A DNA stretch of 64,000 nt from Baylisascaris procyonis (Eukaryota; Nematoda; Chromadorea; Rhabditida; Ascarididae): NCBI GenBank assembly GCA_037389465.1, contig JAZARR010000171.1, positions 2,976,001-3,040,000 on the forward strand. Reading direction: 5' to 3'. The notes beneath the pieces are model-generated. The model did no database searches, was not told the DNA's origin, and saw only the letters and a list, made by a program, of their open reading frames with translations. The first letter of the stretch is position 1. Each line of letters opens with the position of its first letter. Of this stretch, positions 27,135 through 39,500 are shown piece after piece. The translations under genes were made by a program, and so were the position numbers.

Positions 27135-27205
27135 GGTCCCGGGGAGATTTGAACTCCCGTCGCAGGATTCAAAGTCCTGAGTGCTGACCGCTACACCACG
27201 GGACC
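27135..27205 (-). tRNA. tRNA-Gln(UUG), copy 55
   Basis: Consensus structure; matches copy 46. Confidence 0.85.
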
Positions 27206-27416
27206 GTCATTACGGTGTTTTGTAAACCATCACTACGGCCACGATATTCCGTAAAGTTTTTACATGAAAACTGTGTATGATGGGTCTTCGTAGGGCAGGG
27301 AGAATTGTGCATAAAATTCGGCGCATTCGGCTTTCGCAAGGTATTCCTCTATTCGGCGCCTCCCCAAGAGGAGAAAGGCTCCAGTGCCACTCGTCATTTA
27401 TTGTATGCGCATCAAA

Positions 27417-27487
27417 GGTCCCGGGGAGATTTGAACTCCCGTGGCAGGATTCAAAGTCCTGAATGCTGACCGCTACACCACGGGACC
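27417..27487 (-). tRNA. tRNA-Gln(UUG), copy 56
   Basis: One variable-loop change and a G-U in the D stem (GCAT); otherwise paired. Its unit is not obviously duplicated elsewhere. Confidence 0.75.
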
Positions 27488-27681
27488 CTTATTAGGGTCT
27501 TTTGTAATCCGCAACCATGGGCGTGATAGTCCGTAATGCTTTTACATAAAAACTGTGTATCATGTGTCCCCGTAGGGCGGGGAGGATTATGCATAAAACT
27601 CGGCGCATTCCCCTTTCGCAAGGTATTCCTGTATCCGGCGCCTCCCGAAGAGGAGAAAGAGGCTATTGCGTGCGCATCGGA

Positions 27682-27752
27682 GGTCCCGAGGAGATTTGAA
27701 CTCCCGTCGCAGGATTCAGAGTCCTGAGTGCTGACCGCTACACCACGGAACC
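27682..27752 (-). tRNA. tRNA-Gln(CUG), copy 57
   Basis: 5' end GGTTCCG gives one acceptor G-U; the T stem has one G-U. Confidence 0.7.
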
Positions 27753-27965
27753 ATTAGTTATTACTGTGTCTTATAATCCGTCACTACGGGCATGATACCC
27801 CGTAATGCTTCTACATAAAAACTGTATGAGGTGTCTTGGCACGGCAAGAAAAACACTTCATAAAACTCGTTGCATTGCGCTCTCGGAAAGTGTGCCTGTA
27901 TTCGGCTCCTCCCCAAGAGGAGAAAGAGGCTACGGCCACTCGTCATTTATTGTGTGCACACCGGA

Positions 27966-28036
27966 GGTCCCGGGGAGATTTGAACTCCAGTCGCAGGATT
28001 CAGAGTCCTAAGTGCTCACCGCTACACCACGGGACC
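27966..28036 (-). tRNA. tRNA-Gln(CUG), copy 58
   Basis: Outer T-stem pair mismatched, anticodon stem starts with a G-U pair, and the D loop has one change (GGTGA). Confidence 0.6.
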
Positions 28037-28230
28037 GTTATTACGGTGTTTTGTAAACCATCACTACGGCCGCGATATTCCGTAAAGTTTTTCCATGAAA
28101 ACTGTGTATGGTTGGTCTTCGTAGGGCAGGGAGAATTGTGCATAAAATTCGGCGCATTCCGCTTTCGCAAGGTATTCCTGCATCCGGCGTCTCCCGAAGA
28201 GGAGAGAGACGCTATTGCGTGCGCATCGGA

Positions 28231-28301
28231 GGTCCCGGGGAGATTTGAACTCCCTTCGCATCATTCAGAGTCCTGAGTGCTGACCGCTACACCACGGGAC
28301 C
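28231..28301 (-). tRNA. tRNA-Gln(CUG), copy 59, damaged anticodon stem
   Basis: Anticodon stem CAGGA/TGATG carries two internal mismatches. Near the right edge of the array. Confidence 0.5.
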
Positions 28302-28514
28302 ATTAGTTATTACTGTGTCTTATAATCCGTCACTACGGGCATGATACCCCGTAATGCTTCTACATAAAAACTGTATGAGGTGTCTTGGCACGGCAAGAAA
28401 AACACTTCATAAAACTCGTTGCATTGCGCTCTCGGAAAGTATGCCTGTATTCGGCGATTACCCAAGAGGAGAAAGAGGCTACAGGCACTCGTCATTTATT
28501 GTGTGCGCATCGGA

Positions 28515-28585
28515 GGTCCCGGGGAGATTTGAACTCCCTTCGCAGAATTCAAGGTCCTGAGTGCTGACCGCTGCACCACGGGACG
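28515..28585 (-). pseudogene. Edge tRNA-Gln-like copy 60, U33 lost
   Basis: Loop CCTTGAA still places UUG at the anticodon, but the invariant U33 is C. The 5' end of the acceptor breaks off into unrelated sequence at 28585, and the D stem region is changed (plus strand CTGCACC). This marks the end of the array. Confidence 0.75.
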
Positions 28586-29329
28586 GCGGGCTCCCGTTAT
28601 GGAGTAATGGTTCCGAAAGATCGACGACTTGGCAGTCTGTCTCCGGAAATTATTTTGCAGCGCCTCTTGGGTACTTTGAGAAGAAATCGCTTCTTCATAT
28701 TAATGCCGCTCAGATCCTCTCGATAAAGTTGAGCAATTTTTGATCAGTTTGGCATAATTTTTGTCGCGATGACCGAATTAGCACATAACTATAGCCGAAG
28801 AGAACACATCTACACATGTATAAAAAACATGCGGTTCAAATATATATCGCCACAGCAGATTTCATTAATTTTCACAAAAAAGTATATTAGTGAAATGTAA
28901 GTTAAACGAGGGAGCCAGACGGGTACTTCCGATATAATTCGATATTCCAGTATTCAAATACTTCTGCTTTGATCAGCGGAAACTCCAAATCTATAAGTTT
29001 AAGTGCAAACTTTCCGTTGTCTCTTCAGGTGCACGGAATACTTTATCAAAATAATTGTGAGGTATGCACGACAGCGAATGTTTAATTGATTAGTGATGAT
29101 ATAATTGGCATAATATTGCACGTCATCGTTACATTCAAACCAATAAAATTTTGACTAAATTTGTATATGAGAAATTATGTGGAATTTCCGAATCATTCAA
29201 TGTTGAAGGTTCTCTAGGCGAAATTCTTGAATTTGCATGAAATTTTGATATAAAAGCAAGTTTTCTATGGGAATGGCTCATTGTTAACCATTTCATCGTC
29301 TTGTAGAGTTTTCCGGTATTAACACTGTG
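28586..29329. other. Intergenic region beside the array
   Basis: Unique AT-rich sequence between the array edge and the Ser/Arg-rich gene. No gene or repeat recognised. A TTGTAG acceptor ends at 29305, 25 bases before the next start codon. Confidence 0.5.
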
Positions 29330-30670
29330 ATGGTGGTCCGTTCCAGATCAGTTTCTGCGAAGAGGCATCGCCCAACGCATGTGCTCACAAGAAGTGATTT
29401 AGCGAAGCAGAGACCGCGCGACAGTCATGGGCGGTTCTTGCCCACTGGGAGGTTCGTGTTTGGATGATGTGTTGACAATGGGAGAATGTAAAATCCGCAT
29501 GAGTGGACATCGGTCAACAATTGATTGCGGTATGCATGCGAGTATCGATGACGGCCGGGTTATGTGTTTCATCAAATTTATCGGCAACATAGTAGCGGTG
29601 GTGATGAATTGTCCACATCTTTGAGGGCGATAGTGACAGTGAGGAGAGCTTAGAGAAAGTAGTATTAGATGGTGTGGACGAGTTATTGCATAATTTTAGG
29701 AGGTACGCTACTCCTGCAGCCGTAGTACGACTCTCGCGAACGAGGTCGAGCAACTCTTCAAGCCGGTCATATGGAATTCGATCTAGGTCGACCTCGAGCT
29801 CTTACTCAACATCGCAATCGGTAAACTTTGAATTCGTTTGACTCCCTTCGGATTCATTAAGGGAGCAAAAACAGAATTTCTACAGTAGGATGGAGAGAAG
29901 CAACTGACTTAGAGGTAAATCAAAATCTGCTTGAAGAAATGATGGCGATTTCTTGGTCCTTGAATTGGGATCTTTTAATAGATACTTCAGTTCCGCCGCC
30001 CTGCTGACGAGGCATATTTAGCGATTTATTCATTTCGTCGAAATTTACATGTCAATTTCCGCTAACCTCCATCCAAATAAATTGCTAATATCTTCAGAAA
30101 AGTCTGGTATCTGGCACTGAAGAGGTTCGAAAAAATACTCTGCTGCTTAACTGTCGTAAGAATAAATGAGGGAACATGAGAAAAAGCTTACCATTAAATA
30201 GGAATACCGCGCATATTAGCAATCACAAATAGTCTGCAAAGTACCGTATCGCTAACAGATCAAATCTCCAAAATACCGTATCGTTAAGCACCACTTACAC
30301 TTCGTAGCGACAGGTCCTATGTATTGCCGAATATTTCTTAGAACATCCCATGGGAATGCAAAAAAATGAACGTTGAATGGAACATCTGCTTTATTCACAA
30401 TCAATTCTTGCACTATCCAGAATCAATTTCAATAATCATTCACAACGAGTGTGTAATGCCATTAACTTCCAGCTGCGTCGTCACTCACGTCGTGCGGTTG
30501 GTTCGTCACAACATCACCTCCATCACAGCCGTACGATCTCATCGCGTTCGAACTCACGTCGTTCAAGAAGCTCTCGCAAATCGCGTCAACGCCGCTCTAA
30601 ACTGATTAACAGCAAAAAAGTCGAAAGACCTGAAAGTCGTCGTGTATCGACGAGACGAACCCACCGCTAA
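29330..30670 (+). CDS. Small Ser/Arg-rich protein, three exons
   Basis: I do not recognise the family. Exons 29330-29451, 29634-29820 and 30473-30670 join with matching phases (2, then 0) to give 168 residues. The N-terminal third is basic. An acidic patch, SDSEESLEK, follows at about residues 41-49. The middle is rich in Ser with Arg-Ser pairs, and the last 65 residues are dominated by Arg, Ser, His and Lys with many RS/SR dipeptides. Such RS composition is known from splicing factors and other nuclear RNA-binding proteins, but no RRM or other domain is visible, so a nuclear role is only an inference. Final acceptor TTCCAG and donors GTTCGT and GTAAAC are acceptable. The frame is open back to a TTGTAG at 29305, a possible spliced-leader site. 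Local GC content is higher than in the flanks. Confidence 0.55.
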
Positions 30671-33482
30671 ACATCTACTCGCCACCGTTTCCCTTCTCCC
30701 TCGCCCCTACATGAGACAAAATTCCGCCATGACGACTGACTGTGTTCTTTACCCGACAAATAACGTAATAAATGAGGATTGTAAATAGCATTACAAAATA
30801 AATGATTACAAATATGCAATCAGAATGCAAAAAAGATTTAGAAATTGAAATGAAAAGGGAAACCACAATTACACAAAATCCTGCCAAGCACGTCACAATG
30901 CTGTTGGGATTGCACGCATTCATTGCGAAAAATCCCTTGAAGTCTTAGTCAAACGTGATCGCAATCAGAAAGTGCGATGTGTTATGTACGGGTGTTGTAT
31001 TCAGTGGGACACTGTAACTTCCAGTGGAGTTTTTAGACTCCAATCGAATCCAATTTCTTCGATGAATTCCAATTTTAGTAGTCGACAGACGCTTATTCAG
31101 TAATGCTCAGGTTTATTTTATCAGTAGTAGATCAATCAAGTGAAAGCAAAATAAGACATATATTCGTGAAATAAAGCGCGCAATTAGATGATACATAACA
31201 ATAAAAAGAGGAAAGTCAAACATATGATGAACACTGAACGACGAATGAAAAAAAGAAAGAAGGTATGGGTAGGTGAAGTTGGAAAAGAGTTTAGTGGAAG
31301 TGAAATGAAGGAGTCGTGGCTATCTGAGAGCACTTTTTGAAAAAAAGGGGTGATTCAATAAGCGGGGAAAAAATACAATTCTATATATTTGCTAGATTTA
31401 TCTAATGACCCGGCTAAAAACCGATTAGGGTCGGAAAATTTTCTAGACATTGCGTAATTTAGTTAAATTTGTTGCATATATTTCATTCCATTTTAAAAAA
31501 TCTCTATTCGGCTATTTTTCATTATATTGTTTCTTCCCGCTTCTATAACTCTATTATTTGTTCCAATTCATTCGGTTATCTCCTATATCTCATTTCTGAG
31601 AAAAATTCAAATCTTGACGGAGTTCATACCATTTAGAGAAAATTGCCGAAATTCTTAACTGAAAAAGAAAAAAAAATGCAGTTTTAATAACCTCCACTAG
31701 GTTTTCAACGAAAAATCAAGTCGTTTAAATCACCTTGTATATGAATAAAAATGGAAAGTTTTGAAAAATGGGCAGCACGGCAAGAGACCTTAGATTTAAA
31801 GTTACGGTGTTCAAGTTGTCAGAATCTTCAATTGATAGTTGAGGAATAAATGCGCATAATTGAGCTTTTAGATAAGTTTCCCAGATTTGTTGTATGTTTT
31901 GTCACTTGAAAAATATAAAGTTAGGCCATCATGAAATGAGTAAAGTATAAGTTGGTGGGTGACAGATACGTCGCTGCAGCCTTCTCTTTACCGTAAAAAT
32001 AGAAAAACGTAGCACTTGAAGTCGTAAGCAAACGATATAGTAGAGAAGTTGACAAAGAATGGATCGTTATAGTTTTTTATACAGATGAGATAGAAGTATG
32101 ATTTTAAAATTTCCGGTAAATGCGACTTCAAAATTTTCGGTCTTAGATTAGAGCAGTTTTCCCACTCTGAAAAAAAAAGGAGCCCAAGAAAGTCCAGGAA
32201 AAACTAGGAGACAAGGATGTTCTATTTGTGCTGCTTAGTAGAGGCACATCCGGACATAATGCTCAAACTTGAAACTGGAAAAACGTACTAAAGCTACTAT
32301 GAGTCTTTCCCTGAATGAAGTAGATTTTAATTAAAAATAAAGTGAAATAATAGCGTGATGTGCTTGCTTTTTTTGAAAAATCGGGCTGTATTGTTTTCTG
32401 CTTTTTTCATCGCTTTTGTTATCTTTATTTGTACTGCACTTCATGCCATTGTTAATGATACTGGCAATATCGAAGTAATAGACGTGGCTAATCAGAAATT
32501 CCCGAGGATAATCACTGCTTAGTGTAAACTCTGACAGATTTAGCTGCATTATTCATTCCACATTCCACGACGATTGTTTAGGGTACGGACGCACTTGCAT
32601 GTGTGGAGTCCTTCGGTGGGTCTGCACCCCGTCATGGTGTCCTCTAGGTTGTGGTATCTGTGCTTCAGGATGACCGTGTCCGTGCTTATATCCGGGCCAC
32701 CCAGACCGTCGCCAAAAACGGCCACCTCAGACTGGGGTGATTCATACCTTAACGTACTACAGCAGTCGTAAGCATACCTCATATCCGATTAGGTTGATCG
32801 ATCAATTTCGAAAGCAAATATAACCATATAAAGGTACCAAAAAATTCGCGAATGTTTCACCATTGAGCATGCAGAACAGCGCTTTCATATTATTAATTAA
32901 CTGATTGTTCGAACTGGCTTGCAAAAAGTTTTATCCTTACGTTGGTGCATTGATGATCTAGAATAAAAGTCAACTGTTGTGAAATGAATTCAAATTTTTT
33001 ATTACATCTGAATCACCAATTTTATTTGAATTTTTAGTGAACTTCACCTCGCAGATTTCGAAAGTCGAGCTTCATTAGCTTTCGAATTGAAGAAATTCAA
33101 CAGACAGGCAATCAAGGAGAGAATTTCTACGATTGGTTTCACGGTTGAAAATGTGTGCTCATTGCTGTGTTATTTATTGGCTTCATGTGGATAGGTTGCT
33201 CGGTTTAAGGGAATTGCAAAGGCGAGTGTTGTTTCAACTGCTGGAGTAGGCCTGTATTTTAATTTTATTTATTGACAGTCAGCTGGCCTGATCGGCCGAT
33301 ATGTGTATCATGCTGATCCACTTAACGTGATTTCTCTGCCTTGTTTGTATTGGTCGTTGCAAATAAGATATGCGATATGTAGAAAATATCTTGCTGATTA
33401 TATTCATAGCGGTGCGAAGAGCAGCGATCATCCCGAAAACATGGATTATACGAAACGTGTTAAAGAAATGAAACTGTTTTAG
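30671..33482. other. Intergenic region with one GC-richer island
   Basis: Mostly AT-rich and featureless. The exception is about 32560-32770, which stands out in base composition and is open on both strands. Nothing else is recognised. Confidence 0.5.
32560..32770. other. GC-richer island, unrecognised
   Basis: About 210 bases with many CpG and CC/GG steps inside AT-rich DNA. Open frames exist on both strands: 77 codons on minus (32549-32782) and 65 on plus (32574-32771). The contrast suggests an exon or an inserted repeat fragment, but no motif decides it. Confidence 0.35.
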
Positions 33483-33523
33483 GTAACATATTGCTGAAAC
33501 TGTGCTGTTTCAAACGTCCAACA

Positions 33524-36500
33524 ATGGAGGAAGTGATAAAGAATGAATTGGGTCTTAGCTCATTAGAATCGTTTGGTGGTTCGGCTGGTGGTTGTATCAG
33601 TCGTGGAGGAGGCTATCACACTGACAAAGTCGGCGATGTCTTCATCAAATTCAACGATAAACAAGATGTAATCTCTCAGCCGAATTTGATGATTTTTATC
33701 ACCATTTTTATCTTCTTTTTCAAAGGATTGACAACATTGATTCGATGCTCTCATTTGTAAATGTCGTGAATTTAAAAATTTCGAAAAGAATGTTTTATGA
33801 AAATGATGGAATTGTGGTTCACAATTGCATAGCGGCACACAAAAGGGCAGACCGTGGGCATCCATAATTGAATCAAGGATCGAATTGAATACCCTACCAT
33901 GATCCGCGACATTTATCTCCTGTCGATAATGTATTTCACGATTCGGGACCGCGAGTTACTGCTTGCGGATCCTGAGTAAGACGACGGCAATCTTGGCAGT
34001 GTTTTTCACCTTTGAGGTCCAAATTTAAGAGGGATTGTTTTTTCAAGGAAGCATTTCGTTGAGATTCATGAACGCAGAAAGGCGAGAGAGCGTTTTGAGG
34101 TGACAATCTACAAATTGCACTTTCTTTACCCTCCTCCCTGCTTCTTCTCCTAGTTCCCTATACGAGGTTATCCATTCTAAAAGCTAGTTGACCTTTTCTT
34201 TTTCGCCTGATTCAAGTTGGGAAACTGCCTAACTATAGTTGATGTTCGATAATTGATGTGATAAATTAAACTAGTAAGAAAATATGAAGGGAAGTGACTA
34301 TATCGCAAAAGCATAGGAGTATAATTATTAAAACCTCTAGAAAGTTTAACACCGAGTTAATGTAAAGGTTACTGTGATTTTGCGAGAATCTCATTCAGTA
34401 GGCGGCTTTGTTAGGATGAGGCTCATTCAGCTTTTACAGAATCATTGAAAAAATATCTAATTCGAGAAACTTTTAGGCGAAACGAATGTTCGATGGTGAA
34501 TATGCAAGTTTGGATGCGATGTATCGGACACACACAATTCGAGTACCTAAACCAATCAAGGTTATTGCCTATATATTTTAGCAAGACTATTTGTTTATAA
34601 GAAGAAGGCTAAAAGAATCCAAAAAAAAAAATGCATCAGTCGGTTCCATGATGCAAAAAGTATATATAAAGGGAACTCTCGAAAGTGGCATCACCCCGTA
34701 ATATTTTAGCCTCACTAATATTTAGATGCGTGAAGAACACCGATTAATTGACTTCATGAAGTTGCAAAATTTCTCTTCAATGACAAATGTAATAATTTTC
34801 GTTAAATATCCTCTATGAAATCGGAATGTTTTTCGTATGCGTCATTGTTTTTGTTTTTCTTTGCCATGTATGAGCAGTTCTATTCAATAATCATAAAATC
34901 ATTGAACAAAAATGCAAAAAGGCTTGAAAATGAGAACTATATGCAAAAATGCGGAGAACTATGAGTAAGTGATGAAAATTTTGAGGTATTTGAGGGTAAT
35001 GGCATGCAGAAAATTGAAGCTGTAAAGCACTGAATAGTTTCCTCGCTTGTGTTGTGCCTTTTTCGAAAAAAAAAAAAAAAAGGCAAAGTCTGAAGCGAGG
35101 GAACTATTCAATACTAAAATTGCATGCTACTTTTAAAACTGTTGAAATCTAATATAATTTCTCAAAGTGTTCTGAGTGTTACGTCTGCGCAATTAATATC
35201 CATCTTGACCCGACAAATGCGATATACCTCTAGGGAAATAATTGAAGTTTATTGTAATGAAGAATCATAGTCCATCTGGTGCAAAAGGATGAGAAGGACA
35301 ATAGGCTATAACTCTTCAATTTCCTCAATTTCATGTCACTGTTGTATTCTGTGTAATCACTACTTAATAAGTGTTATGTTTTCGTCTTTTTTGTTATGTT
35401 GCAATACAAATATAACACAGCTGTTTTCTTCACTATAATATGGCATTGCGTAAATTGTCATGAGGTCATGAGGCAGTCTATTACATTAGCCGTGAAGGGA
35501 GTTTTGAAGGGCTTTTTTTCGAGGCACTTTGAAGTTAGTCGAGTGTACCAAAAGCTTTTTAAAATCGTGGTATGTTATATGACTTATATAGGTGGAGCTG
35601 TACTATAATGGAGCATTATACTTGGTTGCAAAACCTTCGTTTAAAACAGCTGCTCTTAGACCCTCTGCAAATTTTATGTAACTTTTACGACCAACCCCTC
35701 CCCCCTCTCCCCACCTCCTCCCCAGAAAAGAGAAACAACAACCGGGAATCTCAAATTCCGCAGTCTTGTAATCTTATCTCACAGTGTGTTTTCTGAGACA
35801 TAAAAACAACAGTTTTACTGAAGCTTCCGATCCCACTGGCCTTTGTCCCCTCAGTAAACTTGCTTGTCCGTGTTTTTCATCAATACAGAATGCAGCAGAC
35901 TGTCACTGTTCAGCCTGTTGAACGTTTCCATCTCGTTCTTGACCACATAATCCCCTATCTGTTTGGAGGTCGTTGGTGATATCCCTACAACTCTTCCTAC
36001 CTCTTCCCTTATTATATTTGCAACCCGGCTTTGCTCTGCTAATAATGAAAATTGGGTTGTCCTGTAGTCCTTCATGGCCTGTTAAGATGTGCTGTAGTCG
36101 TTGAAGCCTTTCGGATGTTGTTCTTTCTTTCTTTACTTCAACTTTAATTACCCTTAACTTCTGTGATGATCTGCTCTCATATTTAGGCAATAGTCTACTT
36201 TTTGCAGAGTATTTCATCGGGGGGACGCAGCTGCTTAGTAACTGAATATATAAGCTTAAATGGACCGTCGAAACCAGCACAATTGGGCAAGGAGCTAGCC
36301 AGGTAATCGACTTGTCATTGCATTATACCCCGGTGGGCATAGTTAAGAGCAGCATTCGTGTAGAACAAGAAAATTCTTGTATCAGTAATGCTTCTCGTAC
36401 CTTTACTTCCCTGCTCGTATACATAACGCACCTCGTTGCACTGATAGACTAAAATAATATGACCGTGATCCAGCTGGATGCGGCTTGAGGTGAAATGCTT

Positions 36501-39500
36501 CTGCTTTTTCGTTAACCGTTTGCTTACGAGTTTTTCAGCTTCGAGGTGGGGGGGGGGGGAGGTGGCAAGCATTGGTGGATGATTGCCACTGCAGACGACA
36601 TTCGCATAGCGGGGATTCAATTTGTGCATGTGTTCGTATCAATGGTCGCTTAAGTAAGAAGTTGCGTTGAGTGAATTATTCGAAATTCAGTAGCTTTCTA
36701 TCAAGATGAAAGATGATACAGTGATCAGTTCCGGTTGAGTATTGCGTATATTTAAATGCCACGGGTGTTATGTTACCGTATACCTCACATATAAAATTCC
36801 TCATTAGATATAATATTTAGTAAGTGTTTGTTGCCTGCTAGTCATATTATTCGCATAATCTCATCTTTCAGTTCCTTTTATAAGTTTCTAACTAATATTA
36901 TTTTACTGTTCAAATTAAACGATATATTACTTCTGCAGTGTCATCCTAGAAGTAAGAAGTCTTTCCCACAAATTTCCAAATGGAAACGCAACATTTATCA
37001 GAAGATTTCCTTGTGAATATTAGGCTGGTCATTGATCCATTGTAGGCGGCAAGGGCTGAAACATTCATAGTGCACTTTTTAAAGTGACCCTTAAGTAATA
37101 ACGAGCCCAAATTCACGAGTGTTCCATTCTGGTGAAGTTGTGCTCACGATGATGGCTAAATTTGTTGATTTAATATGCCGATGACAGAATGATAGTAGGA
37201 ATTATTGGGATTATAGGGCTATAAAAATATAGTAAAAAATATTACTTCCCGTTCAAATCTCGTTTCAGGATGCATATTCATAATGCAAATCTTTTGGCCG
37301 AGAAAGAGCACGCAAGTGGTTTTGTGGGTGGTGCCGAGAAGGGATCAACGCCAGTAACACAGTTCGGTTTTGAGGTTCCAACATGCTGCGGTTATTTGCC
37401 ACAAAACAACGATTGGTGCGATGATTGGGTGGTAAGCATGTTCAGGTGGATTATTCACTCGTTGGCTGCACCTTCAAGAGCTAGGAAGAGGGGGAGGGGG
37501 GGATGGAAGACGAGGTTGAGTTGGTTCCATTGTTGAAGATTTATGGTCTCAGATAGCCGTACCCAAGAAAGGTTCTATTTCTGAGCAATTAAATATTCAC
37601 TTGAAAAATAGTGAATAGTTTCCTCGATTTCAACCGGTATATTTAATATGTTAGTGAAATAAGCGAGAGGATTTACGGTTGTTAAATGACGAAAAGTTCT
37701 CAAAAGAGATGCATAGAAATCAGTCAACAATGAGATCATTTTTGCAATAAAACTTTCATTGCATCTTATAAATGATATCTGGCTTATCTTATGCTACCAC
37801 TCATTGCTTATCTCATCAATGTTGGTCGATGAAGTAGACTTCATATGGAAAGGGATTTATTGCTAGTGAACAAGTTGAATTATTCTTGCAAAGGATACGA
37901 TTGTGAGGAGGATGTGTTTGGTTGCTCGCAATTAGGAATAGGGGCCTTCCACTTCTAGCATCAGCAGCTTGCTGTTCGGAGCAGCCAAGAATGCCGCACT
38001 TGTTGAAAACTTCTGAGGTTTGCAGTAATCTATCGTTTCCTCACCTTCTACTGCCCTCCATTTGATTTCCACCCCAAACCTAGCCCTAGTTGTACATGCA
38101 CACAGGTCGTGGTCTTGAAGTGAGTTGTGAAAACATTAAAAGACTTCAACAATATTTTCATTCGTAGTTTTCCTCTCAAAAGTTCAATCATCAGCTTCTT
38201 TTAACGGCAGATTTTACTAATTACGACGAACAAACATTATTTCCACCGCGTCTTCTGCAACATATCTTGTTTATGTGTGCATAAATATAGTTTAGGCAAA
38301 GAAAAATATTGTGACGAAAAGGATTAGAAAGGCTTTTCATCCATATCCTCCATATCCATATCTAAACAATGTGAAAGGAAGCATAAATTTTTATGATATA
38401 AATAAATTCATGTATACTGCATAGGTAATGTAGATAGATCGTACAGCTAGTTCTTGTTTACGCATTTTGCCAAGAGAGTCATAAGAGCAACGACTGTGTT
38501 TTCGAAGTATTGGTGTAATTATATGGAAAAGAACAATTTTGCACACCTGTTGATAGGTTTCCTCGTTTTTCAGACATTCTTCACTCGAAATCGTTTGAAA
38601 TTTCAAATCGACATGTTGCTTGAGGTTTGACTTTTTTGTTCTATTCATTTCAAGCTTGGAATATTCTGCCATCTGAAATCCAGTAGTTTGGTGTTTACAA
38701 ATGAAGAGGCGAGGTGCAAATCGGATAATAGAACCCCCTAACTCCGCGATTGAGATGATGGCTCTGGGATGGCATGAGATTTTATATACATGAAATGCTT
38801 GTAGAAAATCAGATTTAACTTACGTTACTGTTGGTTATGCGAGCAAACTTTTATCATTCCATTTTCAGAAATTCGTCATTTTACTCGAAAGAAAAGAGAA
38901 AATATTCCATTCTTAAGGAGCACTACGTTTCTAGGGTTGTTATTTCCGTGGCTTGATTGACGATTCAGAGCAGTGCGTATCCAGCCGGTGATATAAGAGG
39001 AGGTGGCCACTTACTTGTGGCGTCACTTTCTTGTATCTGTGATCTTCAGGTGGTCAAGTAGCCGGGATTCCAACATCTCTAATGCTCTGTTTCTTTGATC
39101 GATTTGAGTTCTAAGCTTGCTTATTATGTTCGCGAAATTTGCATAAAGCTGATTTGGCTCCCATGAATGAGTGGTGCAGTAAAGCTCGGTTTCACTCGAT
39201 TACGGATATAACGCGATCCTTTAAAAAATGTTTGAAACCTTCGAACACTTCAGGTCAATCTCGGTTGGGCACATTGCCAAGAGACTTAGAAATCATCCAA
39301 CCACGACAGTATCATGCTCTATCATGGAAGAATTTACTGATCTTTCGGAAATGAACTGTTTCTATTTTTTATTCGAATAAGAAAAACTTCACTGGAAATT
39401 AGTATCTTTTAATTTCTATCGCAGCAACACCGCGGAATCCTTCAATAGTTACTAGATAACTTAACTGTCGAGTTCTGGCTAGGCGAAATTGTATTCCTTC

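Larger units (their letters stand above)
12002..28585 (-). repeat. Tandem array of 60 tRNA(Gln)-type units (about 282-bp period)
   Basis: Sixty units run head to tail, each with one minus-strand tRNA-like gene of 70-71 bases and a conserved spacer of about 210 bases. The consensus tRNA folds without mismatches. The acceptor is GGTCCCG/CGGGACC, the D stem GTGT/GCAC (one G-U pair), the anticodon stem CAGGA/TCCTG, and the T stem GGGAG/CTCCC with a TTCAAAT loop. It closely resembles nematode nuclear tRNA-Gln. Loops read CTCTGAA (anticodon CUG, 30 copies), CTTTGAA (UUG, 24) or CTGTGAA (GUG, 4); two copies are broken. Spacings are mostly 280-286, with 264-269 where a block is missing from the spacer before GAGGCTATTGCG. 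The first T-run of four or more 3' of a gene lies roughly 100 bases or more away. The left edge begins in a partial spacer; the right edge stops inside the 5' end of copy 60. Alternative: a tRNA-derived satellite with few active copies. Confidence 0.93.

Noticed and set aside
12002..28585. CRISPR-like regular repeat array
   Set aside because: The spacers are homologous to each other, the repeat folds as a tRNA, and the setting is a eukaryotic genome.
30675..30923. 82-codon minus frame with a hydrophobic segment
   Set aside because: No splice partner or family resemblance, and it lies in the likely 3' region of the Ser/Arg-rich gene on the opposite strand.
36315..36629. AHRGIM shared by minus frames at 36.3 kb and 43.6 kb as evidence for one element family
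   Set aside because: The underlying bases match only loosely and the flanks do not align.
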